In this document: positions 19,112-29,704 of the stretch, one piece after another | Numbering within the stretch: the first letter of the stretch is position 1 | Layout of the letters: each line of letters starts with the position of its first letter | Assembly: GCA_025594325.1 (NCBI GenBank) | Contig: JANHCV010000008.1 | Location: 372,001-436,000 of the forward strand | From: Blastocladiella emersonii ATCC 22665 | Taxonomy: Eukaryota; Blastocladiomycota; Blastocladiomycetes; Blastocladiales; Blastocladiaceae | DNA: 64,000 nt | Direction of reading: 5' to 3' | The notes under the pieces: model-generated | Told to the model about the DNA's origin: nothing | Seen by the model: only the letters and a program-made list of their open reading frames with translations | Database searches by the model: none | Position numbers and translations under genes: made by a program

Positions 19112-20761
19112 CTAGGGGTGCGTGCGTTGCACACTCTGTCTCAGCAGTAGGCGACTCGGCTGGCTGGCAAATGACTGAACATCAAGTCGAGTTGACGGGA
19201 TGTGGTCCGTCTTGCTTGAGGAAAGCAGCTTTGCTAAGTTGAGCATGCGCTGGTCGCTCTCGCTCTGACCGCTGCTCTCAATGACGAGCTGCCGCCAAAG
19301 GAGTGGTCCGGTTGTGGAGGGCCTGCGGACGAGATCGACGCACTCGAGGTCAAAGATTTCGTCGGGTTGGAGACTGAGGCGACGCGCGTGTTTCGCGGCG
19401 GCCATCGAGTTCCACGCGTCGCGCACCGAGTTCTGCGCCGTGATGAAGACCTGGTCGCTCCAGTCGTCGAGCTGGCCTGGGTGCTGGCCCAGTACGACGT
19501 CTGCTCGCCGCGAGCCGAGGTACTCAATCACGCGCTGCGAGACGATGCAGTTGCGCAGGTACTGGAGCACGTTGAGGAAGCTCGCGTCGCCCGACTGCCG
19601 CATCTGCTGCACGAGGAAGAAGACCGAGTCGAAGGCGAGCCACTGATCGCGACCAATGTTGGCGTCAGTTGGAGTTCTGCTGACCGCTGGCCGCTCCTTG
19701 CGCTTGGACGCGCGCTTCTTGTGCTGCTGCTGCTGCTGAGGCTCGCCGTCGACCTGCATCGAGTCGCCATCATGAGCTGCATCCACCTCGGGTCTGGGTG
19801 CGCGTTCGACCGGCTGCTCAGATGGAACCGTGAGCGAGCGGGCCATGACGGGCTCGAACTGGAAAAAGTCGCCAAACGCGAGGACGTGCAGGCCGCCAAA
19901 CGGACGGTGGTCGTGGCTCGGGTATAGCGCGTCGAAGCGCAAGTGCATTGCGGCGAACAGCTCGGCGCCGACCACGGAGATCTCGTCGATAAGGACAAAC
20001 TTGACGGAGCGGAACGAGCCCTCGAGCTCGGCCTTGGCTTTGTCGCTCATCGGCTTGGTCGCCGAGACGACGGTGCCGATACCGCACATGGCGTGGACCG
20101 TGGAGCCGCCGATGGGCGCCGCGGCTACGCCGGTAGGCGCGCAGATCTTGAGCCACGAACTGCTGCCCTTGGCGACGAACATGTCGCCGATCGAGTTAAT
20201 GACGCGACTCTTACCCGTGCCCGCCTCGCCGTGGACGAGCATGAGGAGCTGCTCGATGTCAGCGTCGCCGCGCTTGATGGCATCGAGCGTCGACTCGACG
20301 TGCTCGACGACGCGGCGCTGCTCGACGTTGAGCCCTTGAAGGTACGGAGCGAGTTGCTCCTGTCGCGCGAGCTGCACCCGGACGGCTGGCGGTGCGACAC
20401 CGCCGTCTGCTTGAACGAGTCGAGCGCGAGGTGGCTCCGCCGAGCGTTCTGCGGCAAACCGACGGGCATCCTTGTCGGCCTTCCTGGCCAGGTCGGTATA
20501 TTTAGCGAGTTGTGCGAACCACGCCGGATCCGAGTCGACCTTGAGGAGCTGCTGGCGAAGCTCGAGTGGCACAGCAGGCACGGGCGCGTTCGAGTTTGAG
20601 AGCAGTCCGTAGTGTACTGCCGACATGAGGAGCATGGCCGCGTGCTGGTCGTTCTGGGAGATGATCGAGAGGATCTCGTGCAGGAAAGCGTCGTTGCCGT
20701 GAGCTTCTTGCGCGATGCCGACGGGCATGATCTCACCGTCAGCCTCGTCGTCGTTACCCAT
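19112..20761 (-). pseudogene. Helitron PIF1-like helicase, C-terminally truncated
   Basis: A 549-residue frame with LNVEQRRVVEHVEST, Walker A HGEAGTGKSRVI, KICAPTGVAAAPIGGSTVH, Walker B VLIDEISVVG, GDFFQFEPV and FLVQQMRQSGD, the order of helicase motifs I-IV. After ECVDLVRRPSTTGPLLWRQ the last motifs (including the VHKSQG-type block) are absent; the frame ends at 19112 with the TAG that is also the element's terminal CTAG. An in-frame TGA at 20780-20782 cuts it from the upstream Rep-derived frame, so the copy is not functional as read. Confidence 0.75.
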
Positions 20762-20779
20762 GCCAGTACCGCCGGCGCG

Positions 20780-21780
20780 TCAAAGGTCGACCTGCTCGGG
20801 CGTCGCGCTGTTGTCGGCCTCCGAATCGTCGACCAGCTTGCCGGGCGACGTGTTCACGTAGTCGCGGAAGTTGTTGATCCACCGGAGCCGGCCGCTGCCC
20901 TGCTCGAGCGTGCTTTTGAAGAGATCGAGCGTCTGCGACCACGTCTCGCCGCGAGCCGGAGCCACCTCGTTGATGGCGCGGAACGGCATGAACAGGATCA
21001 TGGAGATCATGGCGCGCGACTCGGTGCTGCCGATATCGGACGACTGGCTGACCTGCTTGTTGAACAGCGGCACGGGAACGACCTTGGTCGCGCGCATCGC
21101 AACGACGAGCTTGCCGACTGCAGGACGCGTGTCGCGGAACTTGTACCGCGGCTCGGCGTGGCGACCGCGCTTGGCGCGCGGCGCGTTGCCGTCGTCGGCA
21201 TTGTCGTCGGGCACGGACTGCTGCGAGCGGTTCGTCGTGGACTTGATGGGCTCCACGCGACAGCACCAGACAAAGTCGTAGAGCGAGATCGACTTGAGCT
21301 CGCTGGGCCGGTGCATGTAGTGGTCGCTGATGGTGACTTTGTCGGTGATTGGGCGGTTCTCGAACGTGATGCGCTCGTCGTCGTTCTCGTCGTCCTCCTG
21401 CTCGAGCTCGTGTTCATCGTCGACTGCCGCGGCGCCGTCCTCGCCGACGCGCTGCGCGTCAGTTGTGTTGCCTGATGCGTCCGAGCCCGCCGCGTTTGTG
21501 ACCATGCGCAGGAACTGGTAGAGCGGGCCGTGGGCGAAGATGTACGTCGTGGAGACCCACGTCTCCTCGCCCTTGCGGATCAGGTCAAGCGCGATCTGCT
21601 GCCCGTTGATCTCACGCGACGTGGTCGAGCCGTTGACGAGGCCGCGCAGAATGGAGCTGACGGAGAGCTGGAGCGTAACTTCTTGGCGCGCCCGAGGGGG
21701 GCGTACGTGCTGTAAGAGTACGGCGGCACCTTGGCGACGTATTTGGTGATGTAGTACATGACGTTTGCGGGGTTGAAGCC
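20780..21780 (-). pseudogene. Helitron Rep-derived region, broken
   Basis: From about 21780 one frame reads GFNPANVMYYITKYVAKVPP and YSTYAPLGRAKK, a block common between the Rep and helicase domains of Helitrons. A frameshift near 21680 follows, then another frame continues to MVTNAAGSD (21505), an acidic stretch, YDFVWCCRVEPI and QTLDLFKSTLEQG, ending at the TGA at 20780. No HUH motif is present. Confidence 0.65.
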
Positions 21781-22189
21781 AAGAAGCGGAAAACCAGATC
21801 TCAGGATTCCTTCAGAGCTCCATGTAACGCGAAGAAAATGGACAAAGAGCGCTTCAAGAGAAGGATATCTGAGCAAAAAAAACAGTCAAAGAAGTGAATT
21901 CACGATTGTGATCAACACGGGGGTAGGGAAGAAGGCGAAAGACAGAAGTGGATCAAATCGGTCATGACTCCGCTAGATGATGCTTTCTATGGTGCCAACC
22001 TTGTTGCATAGAGTTACAGGATAGATTGTATCAGAGTATTTAGAGAAAAGTGAGGAGAAGATAATTCGAGCGCGACCGAGACGCGTCGCGACGCGTGTTG
22101 ATGGGAGTGGCAGAAAAGTCAGGCGTGCCAAATGGCCCAGCTTGAGCGCGAATTCAGCTCCACAGAAACTCAGCCTACTGCTGAGAATT
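21781..22189. other. Intergenic, relatively AT-rich, no gene seen
   Basis: Lower GC than its surroundings (e.g. GAGCAAAAAAAACAGTC near 21870), no open frame of interest. It may be debris at the broken 5' side of the Helitron. Confidence 0.4.
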
Positions 22190-23802
22190 TCACCTGATCC
22201 GTCTTGCGTCAATGGAACCAGAAATCGCGCGCCAAACGCGCTCAAGGCTGGGAATATCCAGCTCGAGGCACGCGTCAAGGTATTTGACGGCCAGCGGCAC
22301 CGCGTTGTTGGTGTGTTCCACGGCGTGGAGTCGATCACGGAGCGATCGCACACGCGCTTTGGCATCGTTGCCCGAGGCGGACTTCACGTCAGCCACCGTG
22401 AGTCGCATGCGCACAACGCGAACAGCGTGGTTGATGGCCACAACGACGGGCATCGTATTCCGGGCCCGTTTGCAAGCAGAGAGCTTGTGGGTGGCAGTAT
22501 CTTGCTCTCGAGCTGCACGAGGTGACGACAGAAAGCACAATGCGGGCTGCGAGTAGACGGAGGTGTTGGCCCCGTTCAAGGTTCAGACACCTGGGCTGGA
22601 GCAGGCGTCGTCGAGCGAGGAGGTTGCTGGATCTGCGAGCGATCAGTTTCGTTGCTTTGCTGTTCGTCTTGGTTACTATGAGACTGCGGCCGGTCGTTTG
22701 CAGAAGTAGATCCGTGTGCAGAATTGCCAAACTTGAGTTCTGCCTCATGGACGGTTTTGGCTAAGCTGGAAACTGATCTGCACCAGTTCACGTCGTTCCG
22801 AAGCTGAGCAAGCTGCTCGAAGGTCAATCGGTTGCCGACAGCCTTGTCGACAAAGGCAAAGCGCAGCGCAAGACGATCAGCAAGGTGCTCCGCTAGGCCA
22901 ACGTGGACGAGAAACTGCTCGAAGCGCTGCGCGAATTCATCCACAGGCTCGCCCGCATTTCGAGCAAGGTTGAGCCACTCGCTTACACGATCGGGCCGAC
23001 GTTTCGGATCGATAGCTTCCATGATGGCCGCTTGAGCAACGTCGTCGGAGAGATCGCCATGAAGGACAAGCGCAAGCGCGTGGTACACCCGCGGAATCAA
23101 GACAGGACGGCACATGAGTACGGTGTGTGCGATCTTGTCAGGACCGACACGCTGCGGAATTAATTCAAGAAACTCGCGCAACCGTCGTAAGCCATCGGGT
23201 GATTCCAGATCAACGTTTGTGATGTGATGCCGAATCGAACGGGTGAACTTGCGGTGGCCCCGGGACGACAGCTTGGCGTTGCCGCGGGAAGCGGGTTGGA
23301 CGGGCGAGCGTTGGCCCGATTCGGAACGCAAGGTGCTCGCCTGACGAGTACGAGATCGTGACCTGGATTTCGCATCGGATGGCGATGGCGATGGCGAGCG
23401 ACGCCGAGTATCTTAAGGGCGAGGCGAGCGGGACCGTGGGCGACTAGTGCTGTCAATGAATCGAGACCGGGACCGCGAATTTGGTGATCCAGCGTCCAAG
23501 TTCGTTGTCTCTATCACGTCGAGCTCTGCTGCGAGACCTGGTCGAAGCACAGCCGGCTGCTGCTGCTCGAGGATACCAATCGGAGCAGCCGAGTGCCAAA
23601 ACGCGGGGGTACCTAACCATGAGGCACCGGAAAGTCGATGCGCGATGCCCTGCCTGAGGTGTTGGTAGCGAGCATCGCACAGCTCAATCAAGCGAGCGGC
23701 GGCAGCCCTGCTGTTGGCTCCGTTCGAGGCGGCAGGACGGTCCAGTGGGCTCTCGGATACAGTTGCATCAAGTGAGCGGGGATGTTCATTCGTTTCATTC
23801 AT
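22190..23802 (-). pseudogene. Family A Gag-like gene, copy 2 (broken)
   Basis: Starts MNETNEHPRS at 23802 and carries LIELCDARYQHLRQGIAHRL, a short SR-rich part, the capsid-like region (VNVDLES-like start, RVYHALALVLHGDLSDDVAQ, EWLNLARNAGEPVDEFAQRFE, LALRFAFVDKAV) and the helical tail (NHAVRVVRMRL, AVKYLDACLELD). Breaks: an in-frame TAA at 23413-23415 in the SR-rich region and frame changes on both sides of the knuckle near 22580 and 22520, so CAFCRHLVQLESKILP is in one frame and HKLSACKRARNT in another. Confidence 0.75.
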
Positions 23803-23883
23803 GGTAGGGGCATGCGTGTCGGAGCGAGGACGGCTGGGAGACGTTGCGCCACAGCTTGTCACGATCACGCCGGCGGTGACTCG

Positions 23884-23913
23884 ACGCGTCGCGTCGCGTC
23901 GCGTCGCGTCGTG
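23884..23913. repeat. CGCGT pentamer array upstream of copy 2
   Basis: An ACGCGT site is followed by about five CGCGT/CGTCG pentamers, 82 bp before the family A copy 2 start. It may be slippage around an ACGCGT regulatory site. Confidence 0.5.
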
Positions 23914-24149
23914 CGCGTTTTATAAAATCGTTCTCATACCGCCTGAGAGCCGGTTGGGCTAGCAATATTCAGGGTTCGGCACAAGTTGGTTGACCGTGGT
24001 GAGGTGTGGCTCGCCACGACCACAACATCAGCATCGCAGTTACGCGACCTTCACGCTTGCGTGAACAGGACAAATAGAAAGGAATCTATTTATTTGTTCC
24101 GAATGGCGTCGGCGACAGCTTGGAATTATCATTATCACTGCTTCCGTGA

Positions 24150-25328
24150 TCAGGTGAAGTCGCATGCTTGCGGGTGATGATCCATTTTGTCGATGGTGCG
24201 GTTGACGATTTTAATGAGATCCGCAAGTGTTTTGGACCGGGCAACAACGTCTCGTAGGTGGCTCACCGCCGCCTCGTCCAAGATCCCGGCGAACGCCTTC
24301 TCGACAAAGGCAAAGCGCACAGCAAGCCGAGAACCCACTAGTTTCGGTGTGGCGACTCCGTTGAGACATCGCTCAAATCGGTTCGCAAACTCGACCAGCG
24401 ACTCATCATCGCGACGCGCGAGGTCAATCCACTCGTTCATCGCGCGCGATCGACGAACCGGGTCGAGCATTTGGAAGACCGTGTTGCGAGCAGTGTAGTC
24501 GGACATGTTGCAGTCGAGGGTGACGGCGAAAGCGTGGAAAACGCGCGAAGAGAGCTCGCGCCGGCATGCAAGGACCGCACGCGCGAGATTGCCGGGACCG
24601 ACGCGCTTGGAAAGTGAGGTGAGAATGTGATCCATTTTTGCTCGACCGTTTTCTGACTCGAGATCTAGTTTGCCCAGGCGGACGGCGACCGGATTGATCA
24701 GAGTGCGGAATTCTCGGTGAGATCCGGTCTTGGACGCGGCGGTCCAGGACTTTTTGGATTGGGCTTTGACTTTCCCGCGAGCCGGAAGAATTTTATGCCG
24801 GCCCGCGGAATCATGAGTTGATTCAATGTGAGAGCTCGAGCTCGGTGCCTGCTCTGACCTAGAGCGGTGACTTGAGCGCGAGGGCGAGGGCGACGGTGAT
24901 CTTGAGCGCTTGCGGTGGGGCAGAGGCGATCTGGAGCGAGACCTGCGTGGCGATCTGGAACGCGAGCCAGAGACCGAATGAGAGCGGGAACTGGATCGAG
25001 GGCGAGAAGGGGCAGATGTGCGCTCTGCCGAGATCTCGCTAGTTGCGTTATGCGAGTAACGAGCAGGGAAATGCGCAGACCCCCGGTATGGTATACTGCG
25101 AGCCTCGAGTTCCGCAACGGGAGAAGCCGACTGCCAGAATGGCTGGGTGCCGAGCCACGGCGCGCCGGAGAGCCGGTGCGTCAAGCCGAGCTTGAGGTGC
25201 TTGATCCGCGCGTCACACAGCTGGAGCAAAGTTTGGCTGTCGGGTTGGCTGGTTCCGGCCTGCGGCGCGGTTCCATCAGTAGGCATTATTGCAGCAAGTG
25301 GTGGGTGTTCTTCATTTGTATTATTCAT
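24150..25328 (-). CDS. Family A Gag-like gene, copy 3 (lacks knuckle and tail)
   Basis: An open 392-residue frame from MNNTNEEHPPLAAI. In order: N-terminal module with LLQLCDARIKHLKLGLTHRL (about residues 30-50), an SR-rich region (about 110-190, RSRSRSPLPHRKRSRSPS type), and the capsid-like region (about 220-380: LGKLDLES, NLARAVLACRRELSSRVFHA, EWIDLARRDDESLVEFANRFE, LAVRFAFVEKAF). It ends at QACDFT just where siblings continue to the zinc knuckle and a helical tail of about 80 residues, and no remnant of these follows. It is either 3'-truncated or a shorter working form. Confidence 0.6.
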   Translation of the reverse strand: MNNTNEEHPPLAAIMPTDGTAPQAGTSQPDSQTLLQLCDARIKHLKLGLTHRLSGAPWLGTQPFWQSASPVAELEARSIPYRGSAHFPARYSHNATSEISAERTSAPSRPRSSSRSHSVSGSRSRSPRRSRSRSPLPHRKRSRSPSPSPSRSSHRSRSEQAPSSSSHIESTHDSAGRHKILPARGKVKAQSKKSWTAASKTGSHREFRTLINPVAVRLGKLDLESENGRAKMDHILTSLSKRVGPGNLARAVLACRRELSSRVFHAFAVTLDCNMSDYTARNTVFQMLDPVRRSRAMNEWIDLARRDDESLVEFANRFERCLNGVATPKLVGSRLAVRFAFVEKAFAGILDEAAVSHLRDVVARSKTLADLIKIVNRTIDKMDHHPQACDFT

Positions 25329-25459
25329 GGTGGTGTAGTGAGTGAAGGAGCGCGAGCTCAACCGGACGCGTCGTCCACTTCGCCTGTGGGAGACGCGGAC
25401 CACCCAGGGGTTATCACCGCCCCGTTGCGCCTTCCATCAAAACGAGATCAGCAAATGTA

Positions 25460-27113
25460 TTACCGTCCTCGCGACGCATCCATCGACCCACAAATCACGT
25501 CCCACACCCGCCGTAGATCGCTGTGGTCGAGCTCAAGGCACGCGTCGAGGTACTTGACAGCGAGCGGCAATGCGGAATGCGTATCCTGCACAGCACGAAG
25601 CCTTTCGGCAAGCGACCAGATCCGAGCTTCGAGTTCCCTGTCCGAGGCAGGCTTGATGTCGCTTGCCGTGAGGCGGACCCGCGCGACACGGATCCCGTGG
25701 TTGACGGCCATTACAATCGGCCGCGTATCTCGGACCCGCTTGCAGATTGAGAGCTGGTGCGGCACCAAAGCTTTTTTTTCTATCTGCACAAGGTGTCGGC
25801 AAAAGGCACACACGGGATCAAGCACAAGCGGCCGCGGCCGTCCCGTCAACTGCTTGGGCAGCGGCTGCAAAATGGGCTGCGATGGACGGCAATGATGATA
25901 CGTCCGCGGCTGGCCCGGTAGAGAACTAGTGAGCGTTGGTGCCGGCCCATGAGATTGTGAGCGGGCCGTAGAAGTGGAAACTCGCTCGGTTTGCTGTAGT
26001 CTGAACCCCAAGCGAGAAACTGCGTCAGCCAAGCTGCTAACCGTTGCGTACTTAGAAATAGCGCTGTAGAGTTCGACAAGCTCTTTATGCCCCGGTATCT
26101 TACCAATGGCCTTGTTGACGAACACAAAGCGTATTGCGAAGCGCTTGGCATAATGTTCGGCGACGCTGACTCGGGTAAGGCACTGCTCGAATCGAGTGGC
26201 AAACTCACAAACCGACTCTCCCGCTTTTTGTGCAAGGTCGATCCACTCGTTGACCAGCCGGACATTTCGTCGTCCAATACGAGGGCCAGTGCGTGGAAGA
26301 TGTGCGGCTGAAGGCTGGGGCGGCACATATAAGAGCTGCGTATGCGAGATGACCAGGGCCGGATCTTTTGAGGAAGTCTTCGAGAAACTCGCGGAAATCG
26401 GCCAGTCCCGCCGGTGCCTCCATGTTAGTATCTTTGATCATGTTGCAGGACGAGCGGACAAGAGAGCGCAGCCTGCCGCGCGGGATAGGACCAGCAGTAC
26501 GGTTGGGTCGGGTGGAAACCGGCTGGGGAATCCGCTGGCCGTGCGGTGATAAGCGAAGCTGGAGTTCCGAATCGGAACGAGAAATTGACTGCGATTGAGA
26601 CTGCGACTCGGAGTCAAACTCCTCCCGCGGCGGGGATAAGGATGGTGTTAAGGATTCGCCTTGAAGAGTCCGCGACGGTGACTGCAAACCAGAACTGAAA
26701 GTGGCGACAAGGGGCGCGCGCGATTTCGAGCGTGAGCGTGAGCGCTAGCGGAACGCCAATAAATCATGAGGAAGCGAAGTATGAGGAAATCTTGGGGCAC
26801 GGTGCGAAGCCGAGATGGACGGCTCGCGAGGAAACGGCGAAGATGGCAGCGACACCTCGAGAACTGCAACCCGGCCTTCGAGCTCGCGTAAATGGTCTGA
26901 TGAGCGATCAAATGCTGAGGTTTCAAGCCAAGGCGAGTGTGACAGGCGGTGGGAGAGGCCTTGTGTGATGTGCTGAATGCGCGCGTCGCACAGGCGCGCA
27001 AGCGATCCCGTCATGTTGCGCTCGTCAACTGCGAGCCCCGGTGGTGGATCGGATGACATGGACAAAGTCATTGCACCGAGTGCTGAGCAAGCTTCTTCAT
27101 TAGATGAGTTCAT
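25460..27113 (-). pseudogene. Family A Gag-like gene, copy 4 (broken)
   Basis: Starts MNSSNEEACSALGAM at 27113 with SLARLCDARIQHITQGLSHRL. A frame change follows near 26745-26690, then an SR-rich stretch and MEAPAGLADFREFLEDFL, another change near 26330, and a deletion of about 20 residues between ALALVLDDEMSG and VNEWIDLAQKAGESVCEFATR. The 3' part is well kept: FAIRFVFVNKAI, the knuckle CAFCRHLVQIEKKALV...HQLSIC, RVRDTRPIVMAVNHGIRVAR, AVKYLDACLELD. ACGCGT stands 20 bp upstream of the start. Confidence 0.75.
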
Positions 27114-27271
27114 GGTTTCGAGGCGTGGGAGGACGCGTGTCAAATGCTGCTCACCGCGTCGATCATTTGGTCGCCCTGCTCTCTCCGCCTCATGTCACTT
27201 ACAGGATCGTCACTCCATTGCTCCATATGTATGAAGAAATCCGCTTTCACAAGATCAAGGTTAAAGTGGAA

Positions 27272-28845
27272 TTAAAACGAGTTACAAACCAACATCCAAA
27301 TCCGCTGCAGCTTCTCGGGATTGAGAACCAGGATCGCCTCGAGATAGCCAATCGCGAGCAGTGACGCTTGATGCGGCTGTACGAGAGCTCGAAGCTCACC
27401 AATGAGCGACCGAACGCGGCCCGCAACCTCGTTTGTGTCAACGAGGCGCCGGTCCCCACAGCCGAGCTTTATCCGTGCGACGCGGAGCCCGTGGTTGATG
27501 TCCTGAACCGTGGTATGGGAGTCACGCGCTCGTCCGCAGTCTGAAAACTTGTGCGGGTTCGTGGCCTTGTAATGGAATGGCGCGAGGCAGCTGCAAAAGG
27601 CACATTGCGAGTCGAGAGGGCTGGGTTCACGTCGAGATGCCCGCTGCTCCGGGGCGGAAAGGCGCTGCGGAGCAGGACCACGCGAGTGTGGTCGAGAATG
27701 CACAATCATCTTAGAGGTGGACGACCGAAACATAATTGTCTCGTGCGGCTTTTGTTGCTCCGGCATGCGTTCGGCCTGCTCAACCACGCGAGCGAGGACG
27801 CTGAGTGGAAGATGGACCGCAGCAGCGTTACGGGCCTGCATAATTGTCGCCTCATTCGCGAAGCCAGTGAGAGCCTTTTCTATGAACGCGAGTCGCATGG
27901 CAAGCCGTTCGGGAATTAGTTTGGTTGAAGCGATGCGGTCGAGCACCTGTTCGAAGCGTTTGCTGAATTCTCGAACCGATTCGCCGTCGCGCCGAGCAAG
28001 ATCCATCCACTCTGACAACCCTTGGGATCGGCGCGCGGGGTGGAGCACTTCGAAAACGACCTTTCGCGTCGCCTGATCCGTCATTTCGATGTCGATGACC
28101 AGGGCGAATGCATGAAAAACGCGCGGCTGTAGCGAACGTCGGCAAATGAGAAGGGCGCGTGCAAGCTTTCCTTGTCCAACTCGGCTCGAAAGTAGGTTCA
28201 AAAAATTACTCATCTTCGCCTGTCCCTCCGGTGTCTCCACGTCTACGCCCGCAATGGACTGGGCGGCGTTGAGCACAACGACTTTGAGCTTCTGGAACGC
28301 TGTCTTGTCACTTTTTGCGCACTGGCGGTCACGATCACGATTGCGCCCTTTGTTATGTGATGGAGAGTGGTTTCGGGGCACGGTACGAGGACGCGATTGG
28401 GAGCGCGAGCGAGACCGAGATCGAGATCCGTATTGCGCACGAGAACGCGAGCGCGATCTTTCATTGCACCGTCGCGGCGATCGAGAACGCTTGCGGGAAC
28501 CAGGGCGATCGCGATCCCGAGACGGTGCGCGGGAACGAGAATGTGAGCGGGAGCGGGCCCAAAACGCTGGTCCGGCTGCAATCCAATCCCACTCAGTCAG
28601 CACCGACGGGTTTCTCGAATCGCAAGTGGGACCGACAGCAGACAAGTGCGCTGAAAAAGCTATAGTTGTCGATCCAGACAGGCGGTGCGAGATGCCCTGC
28701 GCGATGTGTCGGAGTCGCGCGTTACACTGCTCAAGCAGGATTGCAGCGGTGCGGCCGTTTGCTTCGATGACGCGTCAAAGTGATCCATCTGCTTCACGAA
28801 ACACAATGCAGCAAGTGGCGATAGATTTTCATGCGAGTCGTTCAT
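27272..28845 (-). pseudogene. Family A Gag-like gene, copy 5 (one early frameshift)
   Basis: The N-terminus MNDSHENLSPLAALCF starts at 28845 and loses frame near 28670. From 28645 a single frame of more than 450 codons continues without a break to 27272: a long SR-rich domain (RDRDRPGSRKRSRSPRR type), VAGVDVET-like start, KLARALLICRRSLQPRVFHA, EWMDLARRDGESVREFSKRFE, LAMRLAFIEKAL, the knuckle CAFCSCLAPFHY...HKFSDC, then INHGLRVARIKLG and AIGYLEAILVL. Apart from the early frame change it looks whole; an alternative downstream start could still make most of the protein. Confidence 0.7.
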
Positions 28846-29194
28846 GGAAGTTCGTGGAGAGCGGAGATTGAACCGCGGCACTGCGTCGTCGCGACGTTCA
28901 CCTCAAAACCGACGCGTCACCCGCCACGTCTTGATGCCTGCAAAACCGAGCCAGCACGCGGGCTAAAATGTTCAACAACGCGGCTCCTAGAATATATAGC
29001 CTGGGGTTGGTGACAAATGTATTTCACCTGACGTGTCTTAGTACAAAGCTAAAACTGTTCAGAGTGCATAACAACAAAGATTGAGGCACGCCTCAAGGAC
29101 CAGCGTTGCGCGGAGAAGATCCATTGCGAGACGAGAGATAGGACACGGAGGGTAGCTCTGGCGGGGCCGCAGAAAGAGAGGGCGCAGTCTCGAG

Positions 29195-29630
29195 CTACCT
29201 CCGGTCCTCAGAATCGGCCTCTTGAACAAGCGCGGTCACATCAACGAGGGAGGCACACTTCCCTTCACGTATTTGGAGCTGGGCGAGCGCCCAGACACGA
29301 GCGCTACCGGCGAGCGCCTTTTCGACGAACGCGATGCGCAGCGGGAGCCGGGTCGCAAAGTGTTGTAAGGAAGCCATGCGGTGTAGGCACAGCGAAAATC
29401 GGTATGCGAAATCCTCGACTGACTCGCCCGACTGATGGACCAGCTGGATCCACTCTGTGATATTGGCGTTGCGGCGCGACGGGTTGAGTACTTGGGCAAC
29501 GATATCCCACGCGGCGCGGTCGGACATCTCTTCGTGTATGACAAGGGCAAGCACATGGTAGACGCGAGGGAGCATGTACTCGCGAGCCGCAAGCGCGATG
29601 CGCGCGAGGTTACGCGTCTGCCTTCTGCGA
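29195..29630 (-). pseudogene. Family A fragment, copy 6 (capsid region only)
   Basis: Only the capsid-like core remains: NLARIALAAREYMLPRVYHV, LALVIHEEMSDRAAWDIV, EWIQLVHQSGESVEDFAYRF, LPLRIAFVEKALAG, ending at a stop after ALVQEADSEDRR. The N-terminal module, SR region, knuckle and tail are gone. It abuts the 3' end of copy 7. Confidence 0.7.
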
Positions 29631-29704
29631 TCCGCTCAGCATGCGGGCAAACACTCAAGAGTTCGCAAACACAAGGTGAAGAAGACTCAGCGGATCAACG
29701 CAAG

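Larger units (their letters stand above)
19112..21780 (-). mobile_element. 5'-truncated Helitron
   Basis: On the minus strand, degraded Rep-flanking sequence (about 21780-20780) is followed by a PIF1-type helicase (20761-19112). The 3' terminus can be read directly: a hairpin GTGTGC-AAC-GCACGC (one G-T pair), then ACCCCTAG, with T as the next base. That is the CTRR|T ending of Helitrons. The Rep HUH nuclease domain and the 5' TC end are missing. The element lies between the first family A gene and the tandem family A array. Confidence 0.75.
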
